A stretch of DNA of 27,200 nucleotides from a virus: positions 1 through 27,200 of the IMG/VR virus record IMGVR_UViG_3300012931_000067; one strand, given 5' to 3'. The first letter of the stretch is position 1, and every line of letters starts with the position of its first letter. Below, one piece after another: positions 1 to 6,829 of the stretch. Both the position numbers and the translations under genes were made by a program. Under the pieces are notes generated by a model. That model ran no database searches. It saw nothing but the letters and a program-made list of their open reading frames with translations, and had not been told where the DNA came from.

Positions 1-1728
1 CCGGATGCGGACTTCATCTTGATGCACAAACTGGATGGGGCGAGCATCGAGCTGGTTTATGACGCCCAGACGGGTTGCTTGCAAAAAGCGGTCTCTCGTG
101 GGGATGGGGTGGTTGGAGACGATCTGACACGCAACGTACGGCTGATGACGAACGTTCCCCTGGTGATCCCGCCCGTTCCTGGAATCCGTCTGGTGACGGT
201 GCGTGGGGAAGTTCTCATGTTACACGAAACGTACATGAAGCGCTGGCTGGGCTATGGAAAATCGTCGTCTGCTCGTAACTTGGCAGCCGGCCTCATGCGC
301 CGTATGACGGATTCGGAAGCCTGCGGGGATCTGACGGTGGTGGCGTACCAGCTCTACTTCGATGGTGATTCACTGGCCAATAAGCTGAACGAGCTGCTGA
401 CGTTGGCGAACTGGGGATTCTACATCCCTGGCTATGAACGCATCGTCGGGGACGGCAGACTTCTCGATGAGGTTGTGGACGCCATCGACACCGCCTACCA
501 ACGCTATATCGACGGTGCCCGTGGTATTTGTCCATGGGAAATCGACGGTCTGGTGCTGTCCCTGTTCTCTAAGAAACATCGGGAAGCGGGCGGGTTCCTG
601 GCCGGTCGGCCGGGTGGTGAAGTAGCGTACAAGTTCCCGTCTCCGAGCGCAGTTACCACCCTGAAAAACGTTCGCTATCAGCTGAGCGACTCGGGGCGGC
701 TTACCCCGGTGGCCGAGTTTGACCCGGTCGAGCTGTGTGGGGCCTCGGTATGCCAAGCTAGTCTTCATAACGTCGCAACGGTGGCCTCGCTCAATTCCGC
801 CCTTGGACAAGGTGATCCGACGCAACTCGGGTCTACCCTATACGTGGGTGATCGAATCATCGTGTCCCGCCGAAACGACGTTATCCCTTACGTCGAGGCT
901 GTCATCGAGCGAGGCTCTACCAGCTCCCCGCTGGCGGTCCCTACCGTCTGTGAACGCTGTAACTCTACCCTAGAGTTTGATGGCGCCTATCTGGTATGCC
1001 CGAATGACGCCTGCCCGAGTCGGACGGAGGGGGCGATCAAGAAGTGGCTCTCAGAATTGAACATCCTCTACTTTGGGGACAACATCGTCAATGCGTTGAT
1101 TGACGCGGGGTGGGTCACGGATGTGTCGGATCTATACTTCATCCAACCGGGGAATGCGAGTCGGTTGACGAACAAAGAGACTGGCCGTCGCTTGGGCGAC
1201 TCGGTCACGAAGGCGTTTGCCAACTTGCATGCGAAGAAGGAACTCACGCTGCCTGAGTTTGTCTCGGCTCTAGGAATTCCGTCTATCGGCAGGACAATCG
1301 TTCAAACTGCGATGGAGGCCGGCTTTACCTCAATCAACGACATGAAGGACACGGCTCGGTATGGCGAACTGGTCACCGCTATCGGTCCGGAACGCGCCCA
1401 CGGCCTGGTTCAGGGGCTGATGAAGCGGTCGAAGTCGATCAGCCACCTGTTGGGGGCGGCCGGAATTACATTCCGCACGCGGACCGGTCACCTCTCTGGG
1501 AAGACCTTCTGTCTAACGGGTTTTCGGGATGCGGCATTAACTGCAAAGCTTGAGGAGGCGGGGGCTATCGTGAAGGATGGCGTTTCGAAGAACCTGTCAT
1601 ATCTGGTGGCAGTTGACCCGAACGCCGAATCGAGTAAAACGAAGGCAGCTAAAAAACACGACGTCTCGGTAATCGGCGCGTCCGAGGCATATGCGCTGTG
1701 TGCGAACTCTAGCGGTGGAAATGACTAA
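1..1728 (+). CDS. ligA: NAD+-dependent DNA ligase, 5'-truncated by the window edge
   Basis: The reading frame is open from base 1, so the true start lies upstream. It would seal nicks in DNA using NAD+ during phage replication or repair. Numbering from base 1, the adenylation motif KLDG is at residues 10-13 with catalytic Lys10. An RN-x-AAG adenylation-domain motif follows near residue 94. A four-Cys zinc site is at C317, C320, C333 and C338, then helix-hairpin-helix sequence, and a C-terminal BRCT domain starts at about residue 499 (LSGKTFCLTG). In cellular LigA the catalytic Lys is near residue 115, so roughly 100 residues, including the NAD+-recognising Ia domain, should lie outside the window. 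The last Cys pair is spaced C-x4-C. The stop overlaps the next start by one base (TAATG), suggesting translational coupling. Family assignment is secure; activity is inferred. Confidence 0.95.
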   Translation, partial: PDADFILMHKLDGASIELVYDAQTGCLQKAVSRGDGVVGDDLTRNVRLMTNVPLVIPPVPGIRLVTVRGEVLMLHETYMKRWLGYGKSSSARNLAAGLMRRMTDSEACGDLTVVAYQLYFDGDSLANKLNELLTLANWGFYIPGYERIVGDGRLLDEVVDAIDTAYQRYIDGARGICPWEIDGLVLSLFSKKHREAGGFLAGRPGGEVAYKFPSPSAVTTLKNVRYQLSDSGRLTPVAEFDPVELCGASVCQASLHNVATVASLNSALGQGDPTQLGSTLYVGDRIIVSRRNDVIPYVEAVIERGSTSSPLAVPTVCERCNSTLEFDGAYLVCPNDACPSRTEGAIKKWLSELNILYFGDNIVNALIDAGWVTDVSDLYFIQPGNASRLTNKETGRRLGDSVTKAFANLHAKKELTLPEFVSALGIPSIGRTIVQTAMEAGFTSINDMKDTARYGELVTAIGPERAHGLVQGLMKRSKSISHLLGAAGITFRTRTGHLSGKTFCLTGFRDAALTAKLEEAGAIVKDGVSKNLSYLVAVDPNAESSKTKAAKKHDVSVIGASEAYALCANSSGGND

Positions 1729-2219
1729 TGAACATATACGACATCTTCGTAATAGCGATCCTAGCCCACTTCGTGGGCGACTACCTTCTCCAGCCGAAGT
1801 GGATGGCCACAAGTAAAGGACTACCTTCTATTCTGGGTCTCATAGTATGTGCGCTACACGCGCTTCTGTACTCTTGGACCCTTGGATTGTTATTGTTCTT
1901 TGCCGAAGAGTGGTACTCCAGCCAGCTGTTGATTTGGGTTGCTATTACACACTTCATAGTCGATCGCTACAGTCTCGGTCAACTCTGGCTGGACGCTATC
2001 AAAGGTCGCCATATGCACCGTGATTGGCATGAGGGCGTGGACTATATTGCGGATGCGGCGGCTAAGAGTGACGACGACGGAATGGACCTGAGACGGCTGG
2101 CCGTTCCCATACTGAGTACCAATTTCGCAGTCGTTGTCTATGTAATTGTTGACAACACCATACATATGGTGCTAACCTTCATTTGGTTAGTTTTCGCACG
2201 CCGCTTTGGTCTCCTGTAG
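1728..2219 (+). CDS. DUF3307-type integral membrane protein
   Basis: This 163-residue protein is hydrophobic over most of its length. It has the pattern I associate with DUF3307: AHFVGDYLLQPKWMA near residues 14-28, then a His in a second membrane segment (ALHALLYSW), then HFIVDRYSLGQLW around residue 80. Further hydrophobic segments lie at the C-terminus (about residues 125-158). The family is common in phages and bacteria, is predicted to sit in the inner membrane, and has no established function. Its start overlaps the ligase stop by one base and I see no separate ribosome site, so it is probably translated by coupling. The coding region contains a perfect 7-bp inverted repeat at 2156-2171, which I do not interpret. 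Confidence 0.75.
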   Translation: MNIYDIFVIAILAHFVGDYLLQPKWMATSKGLPSILGLIVCALHALLYSWTLGLLLFFAEEWYSSQLLIWVAITHFIVDRYSLGQLWLDAIKGRHMHRDWHEGVDYIADAAAKSDDDGMDLRRLAVPILSTNFAVVVYVIVDNTIHMVLTFIWLVFARRFGLL

Positions 2220-2228
2220 AGGTATAAC

Positions 2229-2414
2229 ATGCGACAACATCTCGCCGCGATCCTGGCCCTGGCTATTCTGGCGGCCTGCTTCGCACTTGTGTGGTATGGC
2301 AAAGCTGATCCATGGCTTATGGTTGCCGGAAGTGGCATGGCCACGCTAGTGGCTTTTTCTTTAACGTCTATGACGAAGGACTCACACAATGACATTGACA
2401 CCAAATCCGCTTAA
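2229..2414 (+). CDS. short membrane protein
   Basis: This 61-residue protein has two hydrophobic segments (about residues 5-22 and 30-48) and a hydrophilic acidic/basic tail. An AGAGG ribosome site lies a few bases before the ATG. The first segment contains ILAAC, which resembles a lipobox, but the second hydrophobic segment makes a two-pass membrane protein equally plausible. It follows another membrane protein. Size and topology would suit a holin- or spanin-like role, but no lysis gene is adjacent, so I give no function. Its 3' end overlaps the next gene by 26 bases. Confidence 0.6.
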   Translation: MRQHLAAILALAILAACFALVWYGKADPWLMVAGSGMATLVAFSLTSMTKDSHNDIDTKSA

Positions 2415-2979
2415 ACTTCAAATGCAGTATTTGGGAGTGCTCCAACTTCTCGGAAACTTGACAGCGTATGCGGCGGTCGCCGGAGACGAGGAGGGTGAGG
2501 AGTTATTGGACGTCGTTCCGCGAGCCATGGCCGATGCTGAGGCCCTTATTCCGGGTCTGACATGTAAAAAGGTTGGTCACCGCTGGGAGTTGGACTACAC
2601 GCCGCCTCCCATCAACCTCGACAGTGTTGAAGTCTCATCCCCTACCGTGCTACCCGACGGTTCGGCGTTTGTCACGGCCTCTTACCCGCTGCCCGCGGAT
2701 CATTGGCTGTATCTTGGAGCACCAGCCGAAGACCCGCCCGCTCCCATGCGCCTGGGAAAAGAACACCCGTTGCGCGCATTTTTTGCGCCGATACTTCGGG
2801 CGGCGGGGATGTATGCGGTGAAAGCGGCTATGTGCCATGGAAAAGAGATGGACTTCGATCCCGATGCCATGCTACAAAATTTGGAAATCGGCATGTTTGG
2901 TTACTACACCCCGGACGGGTTTAGTCATGCCGACGAGGTCCTCACCGAAGGAGACGATCATGGCGTGCAAGGGCGATAA
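2389..2979 (+). CDS. protein of unknown function
   Basis: I do not recognise this 196-residue protein. It is acidic and looks soluble. The N-terminus (about residues 5-50) should be helical. The middle has Pro-rich strands (PPPINLD, then PTVLPDGSAFVTASYPLP), and the C-terminal half is rich in His and aromatic residues. There is no signal peptide or clear membrane segment. The ATG lies inside the preceding gene with a 26-base overlap, and no other in-frame start close by is better placed. Its 3' end overlaps the 17-codon ORF that starts at 2960. The long open frame and phage gene context support a real gene. Confidence 0.6.
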   Translation: MTLTPNPLKLQMQYLGVLQLLGNLTAYAAVAGDEEGEELLDVVPRAMADAEALIPGLTCKKVGHRWELDYTPPPINLDSVEVSSPTVLPDGSAFVTASYPLPADHWLYLGAPAEDPPAPMRLGKEHPLRAFFAPILRAAGMYAVKAAMCHGKEMDFDPDAMLQNLEIGMFGYYTPDGFSHADEVLTEGDDHGVQGR

Positions 2980-3013
2980 GTCGAAGGGCGGCAAGGGCAA
3001 GAAGGGTAAATAG
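2960..3013 (+). CDS. 17-residue Lys/Gly-rich peptide
   Basis: The ATG is preceded by GAAGGAG at a 6-base spacing, as good a ribosome site as those of neighbouring genes. The product reads MACKGDKSKGGKGKKGK: seven Lys, five Gly, one Cys, and no hydrophobic residues after Ala2. It overlaps the end of the upstream gene by 20 bases and ends 21 bases before tRNA-Ser. Such a peptide could bind RNA or DNA, but that is inference from charge alone. It may also be a chance short frame; the ribosome site is the main support. Confidence 0.45.
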   Translation: MACKGDKSKGGKGKKGK

Positions 3014-3034
3014 TTCGGGCGTCATGCCCATCCT

Positions 3035-3121
3035 AGAGGTGTGGCCGAGCGGCCGATGGCGGCGGTCTTGAAAACCGCAGACCTTTCACGAGGTCCGGGG
3101 GTTCGAATCCCTCCACCTCTG
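3035..3121 (+). tRNA. tRNA-Ser (UGA)
   Basis: A full class II tRNA folds here. The 7-bp acceptor is AGAGGTG (3035-3041) with CACCTCT (3114-3120), with discriminator G at 3121 as expected for serine. The anticodon stem GCGGT/ACCGC encloses a 7-base loop with TGA at 3069-3071. The long variable arm forms a GACC/GGTC hairpin (3080-3095), and the T-loop TTCGAAT closes on a 5-bp stem with one G-T pair. CCA is not encoded. It decodes UCA and other UCN codons by wobble. Confidence 0.93.
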
Positions 3122-3144
3122 GGCTTACTTTAGAAGGAGTTCTT

Positions 3145-4003
3145 ATGCGTGTAGCGCTGTTCATCGACGGGAAGAATTTTTACTCGGGTCTCAAATTACA
3201 AGCTGCTGATTACGTGTTGGACTTTACGAAACTAGCCCAATGGCTGGTTAAGCACGTTGGCGGTTCACACCTCTGGGGCGCCTACTACTATACCGGCGTA
3301 GAGACATCTCGGCTTGGCTCGGCTACGGAGGGTCAGGGTCGCTTACTCTCGTTTTTGGGTATGCTTGAGATGCAGCCCGGCTACTTCGTCAAGCGACTTC
3401 CTCGTAAAACGGTCTCGACGACGTGCCGGCAGTGTAATGCGGAGACCGAGTTCTCGATCGAGAAAGAGATCGACACAACCATCGTCGCTGACATGTTGAG
3501 CCTGGCAGCGGTGAATGCCTATGACGTCGCTATTCTGCTGTCCGGTGACTCCGATTTAACCCCGGCTGTTACGGGTGTGAGAAGCATCGGTAAGCAGTGT
3601 TACGTCGCCACGTGGGGTAATGCCTGTCTGAGTGCTCACCTCCGCAAGTCCGCCTTTGATCATGTGAATTTGCTGGAAGGTCTCGCGGAGTTTGGGACCG
3701 TGACGGAGGTCGTAGACGGGGACTACCGCCCGGCTACGCTGGACGCCAACGGGGAGTTTGTTGAGCCCACCCCGGCAGAGGACCCGTCGCACGTCATGCT
3801 GCGTGCGATCAAGGCCGCGGTTGCGAAGTTCTCCGGCGGGTTTCTGGGGGAGAGCTACTTCCTGACGCGGTGGATATACACGGGCCTGCCTGCTGACTTT
3901 AACGTACGAAAAGCGACGCTTCAAACGTTGGTCGAGGCCGGTCTGGTGGAACGCTATCACGTGGATATGACGCCCGCATTGCGGCTCGCTACGGAGGACG
4001 GGC

Positions 4004-4020
<17 letters not shown>
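3145..4020 (+). CDS. NYN-domain (PIN-like) nuclease with C-terminal winged-helix-like region
   Basis: This 291-residue protein has the NYN/LabA-type core. The strand VALFIDGKNF carries Asp8. KEIDTTIVADM carries Asp110 and Asp116. LLSGDSDL carries Asp135 and Asp137. Acidic residues in these positions bind metal in PIN-fold RNases. A CRQC pair (C94, C97) sits in the insert before the second motif; no second Cys pair is close, so a zinc site is uncertain. Residues about 215-285 look like a small winged-helix domain (TLQTLVEAGLVERY). AAGGAG precedes the ATG. It lies between tRNA-Ser and an HNH gene that overlaps it by 17 bases. RNA cleavage, possibly of tRNA or mRNA, is inferred from the family; the substrate is unknown. 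Confidence 0.85.
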
Positions 4021-4655
<635 letters not shown>

Positions 4656-4661
4656 ACTTTT

Positions 4662-4737
4662 GCGACGGTAGCTCAGCTGGTAGAGCCCCCGGCTCATAAC
4701 CGGATGGTCGTGGGATCGTACCCCACCCGTCGTACCA
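4662..4737 (+). tRNA. tRNA with CAU anticodon (elongator Met or Ile2)
   Basis: The acceptor GCGACGG (4662-4668) pairs with CCGTCGT (4727-4733), the first pair being G-T. Discriminator A and encoded CCA (4735-4737) follow. The anticodon loop CTCATAA has CAT at 4695-4697. The outermost pair of the anticodon stem is a C-A mismatch, and the GGG/CCC pairs of initiator tRNA are absent. The T-stem GTGGG/CCCAC is perfect, but the loop reads ATCGTAC instead of the usual TTCGAAT type, so bases 54 and 58 are A and T rather than T and A. CAU can read AUG, or AUA if C34 is modified to lysidine; sequence alone does not decide. Confidence 0.85.
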
Positions 4738-4741
4738 TCAT

Positions 4742-4817
4742 GCTGACCTAGCTCAATCGGTAGAGCAGCGGACTCTTAATCCGAAGGTTGGGGGTTCGAG
4801 TCCCGCGGTCAGCCCCA
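4742..4817 (+). tRNA. tRNA-Lys (CUU)
   Basis: The acceptor GCTGACC (4742-4748) pairs with GGTCAGC (4807-4813), and encoded CCA is at 4815-4817. The anticodon loop CTCTTAA has CTT at 4775-4777, and the T-loop is TTCGAGT. Oddities are a C discriminator (A is usual for Lys), a G-A mismatch at the outer anticodon-stem pair and a G-G mismatch in the T-stem. It should decode AAG. Confidence 0.87.
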
Positions 4818-4830
4818 ATAGGAGGCAGTC

Positions 4831-5049
4831 ATGTCCAGCCATCGTGTTTGTCCGGTAGTGAAATATGATGACTCCGAACAGTGCGACCATTGCCGAACCG
4901 TCCACGAACCGCGTGGCGAATGCTGGGGATCACCGGCATTCGAGCCTATGGCGGAGTGCCCGTGTGATTTCGATCCGGACGACCCCCATTGTGACAGTTA
5001 CCTTGAAGAGGATGATGAAACCGATGGCGAAGACGAGGACTCTGAGTAA
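4831..5049 (+). CDS. small Cys-rich acidic protein
   Basis: I do not recognise this 72-residue protein. It has seven cysteines (7, 18, 21, 31, 43, 45, 54), including a CDHC pair followed by RTVH, which suggests a zinc-binding fold over residues 1-55. The last 18 residues are almost all Asp and Glu. AGGAGG ends a few bases before the ATG, which is why I prefer this frame over the N-terminal extension possible in the overlapping nuclease frame. It starts 13 bases after the tRNA-Lys CCA. Its 3' end overlaps the next gene by about 35 bases. The acidic tail could mimic nucleic acid or bind a basic protein; that is inference. Confidence 0.65.
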   Translation: MSSHRVCPVVKYDDSEQCDHCRTVHEPRGECWGSPAFEPMAECPCDFDPDDPHCDSYLEEDDETDGEDEDSE

Positions 5050-5857
5050 AAATCCACTCGGTGAGGCTGCCATAGCGGCGCTGCTGGCTAAACTGTATCC
5101 GGCTCCGGAGTATGCTTTCCTGACTCAAGTCCGGAATCAGACGGGCTATTCTCGGGCGTCCATTCGCACGGCCGACGCGGTGGCCTTTTCGCTATGGCCG
5201 TCACGGGGGCTGGCTATCCACGGCTTTGAAATCAAGTCGCATATCTCGGATCTTCGAAATGAACTAACAAATCCAGAGAAGGCCGAGGAGATCGCGCAGT
5301 ATTGCGACTACTGGTGGGTAGTTTTGGCGGCTGACTGGACGGGGCTATTGAACATTCCCCAGTCCTGGGGTGTGATGGTAGTAAACGAAGCACAAAACGG
5401 ACTCGCGGTCGTTCGACAACCTACTAAACTCGAAGATGTACAACCGATTTCACGCTCATTGGTGTTTGCTGTATTTCGTCGGGCGTCACAAACCGCTCCT
5501 GATAAGGTGGCATTGGAAGCTGCGGAACAGGTTGGCTATACGAAGGGTTACGCTGACGGGAAGCGCACTAGCACTTCGGAGTTGGAGCACACCCTACAGT
5601 TGCGCAACGAACAATGGTCCCGTCTCTGTACGATTTTCGGCAGTGACGTTATGTTGGAGTTATCGAATAACTACCGCCCCGAGGAACTCCGCAAGCGACT
5701 TACGATGGCACGCTCACTTAACTTCGAATCGTATACGCGATCTTTAGAGTATGCCCGTAATCAAGCGGCGCAATGTGCGCAGGAAATCCAGCTGCACTGT
5801 GATGCCCTGAGTGCATTGGCTAATCCGACGTCATCGGATTCTGACTACTCTATATGA
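5015..5857 (+). CDS. PD-(D/E)XK nuclease-like protein
   Basis: The core RTADAVAFS ... GFEIKSHISDL has the Asp and Glu-x-Lys of a PD-(D/E)XK nuclease fold, and YCDYWWVVLA continues the fold. The pattern resembles MmcB-like DNA-repair proteins common in phages. The second half (about residues 160-280 here) is helical and charged and looks like a coiled coil. The frame is open upstream to an ATG at 4865, but that region overlaps the Cys-rich gene, which has a much better ribosome site. GAAGAGG at 5005-5011 favours ATG 5015, or 5024 with a longer spacing; 5012 is too close. I expect DNA cleavage or repair-related activity. The fold is likely; the role is inferred. Confidence 0.72.
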   Translation: MKPMAKTRTLSKNPLGEAAIAALLAKLYPAPEYAFLTQVRNQTGYSRASIRTADAVAFSLWPSRGLAIHGFEIKSHISDLRNELTNPEKAEEIAQYCDYWWVVLAADWTGLLNIPQSWGVMVVNEAQNGLAVVRQPTKLEDVQPISRSLVFAVFRRASQTAPDKVALEAAEQVGYTKGYADGKRTSTSELEHTLQLRNEQWSRLCTIFGSDVMLELSNNYRPEELRKRLTMARSLNFESYTRSLEYARNQAAQCAQEIQLHCDALSALANPTSSDSDYSI

Positions 5858-5864
5858 TTTTTAC

Positions 5865-5893
5865 TTGCAATTAGCATATGTATGTGCTATACT
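5865..5893 (+). promoter_or_regulatory. sigma70-type promoter, extended -10
   Basis: The -35 TTGCAA (5865-5870) and -10 TATACT (5888-5893) are separated by exactly 17 bases, with TG at the extended -10 position (TGC before TATACT). It stands in the 105-base gap after the PD-(D/E)XK gene and drives the gene at 5963. The spacer holds an imperfect 16-base palindrome (AGCATATG/TATGTGCT). This is the most consensus-like promoter in the left half of the window. Confidence 0.8.
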
Positions 5894-5895
5894 GC

Positions 5896-5910
5896 ATTTG
5901 TATTACAAAT
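5896..5910. promoter_or_regulatory. perfect 15-base palindrome at the start point, candidate operator
   Basis: ATTTGTA-T-TACAAAT is a perfect 7-bp inverted repeat around one base, lying 3 to 17 bases downstream of the -10 box and so spanning the expected transcription start. A dimeric repressor bound there would block initiation. The neighbouring winged-helix-like protein at 5963 is the obvious candidate. No protein binding is shown by the sequence itself. Confidence 0.55.
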
Positions 5911-5962
5911 CATGGCCGGTGAGCCGGTCGTTCCCTCAACAGCCTAGTCAAGGAGAAGTTAC

Positions 5963-6220
5963 ATGGCTGGTGGACCGAAAGTGAAGATCATGGAGCATTG
6001 GTTTGGTGTGAGTCAGATTGACGTGCTGAAGGCTATGGCGCCTTACGCTCGCCAAGAGAAGAAGCTCACCGTTATCGAGATCATGGCTCTGAACCCGGCT
6101 TTAACGCGGGTGTCCGTGCAGCGCACTCTCACGGCTCTCGGGTTCAAGCTTGGTGGTGTCGGCTCGCGCTACTGCCTCGGGAAGCGATTCCTGAAGGAGA
6201 TGGAGTCGATGGACCTTTAA
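5963..6220 (+). CDS. small winged-helix-like DNA-binding protein
   Basis: This 85-residue basic protein is preceded by AAGGAG. Residues about 35-60 (TVIEIMALNPALTRVSVQRTL) read like a helix-turn-helix, with a recognition helix around VSVQRTLTALG. GSRYCLG then forms a likely wing, as in small MarR/IclR-like winged helices. It lies directly behind a near-consensus promoter with a palindrome at its start point and before a terminator-like hairpin. The simplest reading is a self-regulating transcription factor made early in infection. I do not recognise the exact family. A different nucleic-acid-binding role is possible. Confidence 0.6.
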   Translation: MAGGPKVKIMEHWFGVSQIDVLKAMAPYARQEKKLTVIEIMALNPALTRVSVQRTLTALGFKLGGVGSRYCLGKRFLKEMESMDL

Positions 6221-6228
6221 GCACGGCG

Positions 6229-6259
6229 GCCCCGGCGAAAGTCGGGGCGTTCGCCTTTT
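6229..6259 (+). terminator. hairpin with short T-run, probable weak terminator
   Basis: GCCCCGGC (6229-6236) pairs with GTCGGGGC (6241-6248) through a GAAA tetraloop: 8 bp with one G-T pair. A second small hairpin-forming stretch, GGCGTTCGCC, and a 4-base T-run (6256-6259) follow. The stem is strong but the T-run is short and about 7 bases away, so termination may be partial. Confidence 0.5.
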
Positions 6260-6269
6260 AGGAGGATAC

Positions 6270-6311
6270 ATGCACACCAGGCGGAGTTCCTGCTTCTTTG
6301 ACACGATATAG
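6270..6311 (+). CDS. 13-codon micro-ORF, possible leader peptide
   Basis: AGGAGG at 6260-6265 lies 4 bases before ATG. The frame reads MHTRRSSCFFDTI and ends with a TAG whose last two bases begin the AGGAGG of the next gene (6310-6315). It sits directly after a terminator-like hairpin. Translation here would run ribosomes onto the next gene's ribosome site, as in a coupled leader. The peptide itself resembles nothing I know, and it may be a chance frame. Confidence 0.35.
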   Translation: MHTRRSSCFFDTI

Positions 6312-6319
6312 GAGGAGAC

Positions 6320-6820
6320 ATGGCCGGCGTTGGTTTTATATCTCGTGAGGATGCCGAAGCTGAGGAGGCGTTGACCGCCGAGGAGGACGCCCGCGACGAA
6401 CGGGACGCGATGTCCGGACCTACGCTAACCCGAGAGGAAGTGGCAGCGAAATTGGCCCGCGCGAGGGAGAGGGCGGGTTATATGTCCACGGCACCAATTT
6501 CTGCGGCTCCGAGGACGGTCGTTAAGCACAAGCCTCATCTGGTGTTGCGTGAACGTGACATGACGACGACTGTACAGCCCCTTCACCCTGCTAAACCGGA
6601 AATCGAGGTTGCCCTGTTATCCACGGAGCCGCTCGACGAACGGGACGCGGAGTATCCGACAACCATTCGCGTGGAAACGAAACTCCATTGTGAAACCTGT
6701 GTTCACTACACGGCGTCCGAATTCGGAACCTACAAGCTGTGTGGCCGGAGCGGCGCGGAAATTCATCCTAACCATGTTCTAAGCGACTCGTTCGGAATCA
6801 TCTGCACATACCATGACTAA
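6320..6820 (+). CDS. protein of unknown function with C-terminal Cys/His cluster
   Basis: This 166-residue protein starts behind AGGAGG at a 4-base spacing. The N-terminal half is highly charged and helical (many Glu, Ala, Arg). The middle is Pro/Ser-rich and probably flexible. The C-terminus has CETCVHY, then KLCGR, then GIICTYH, a CxxCxH...C...C arrangement that often binds zinc or iron-sulfur in small phage proteins. The 16-base sequence encoding DERDA occurs twice (6394-6409 and 6634-6649). I cannot assign a function. Confidence 0.6.
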   Translation: MAGVGFISREDAEAEEALTAEEDARDERDAMSGPTLTREEVAAKLARARERAGYMSTAPISAAPRTVVKHKPHLVLRERDMTTTVQPLHPAKPEIEVALLSTEPLDERDAEYPTTIRVETKLHCETCVHYTASEFGTYKLCGRSGAEIHPNHVLSDSFGIICTYHD

Positions 6821-6829
6821 GGAGCCCTC

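Noticed and set aside
2149-2171. TTGACA followed by the perfect inverted repeat CACCATA-CA-TATGGTG in the DUF3307 gene
   Set aside because: There is no -10 box at the right distance, and the repeat lies wholly within coding sequence. A chance palindrome is likely.
3017-3029. Small hairpin GGGC-GTCAT-GCCC before tRNA-Ser
   Set aside because: It has four base pairs only and no T-run, so it is not a terminator.
4865-5014. N-terminal extension of the PD-(D/E)XK-like protein from ATG 4865
   Set aside because: It lacks a ribosome site and overlaps the 72-residue Cys-rich gene, which has AGGAGG at good spacing.
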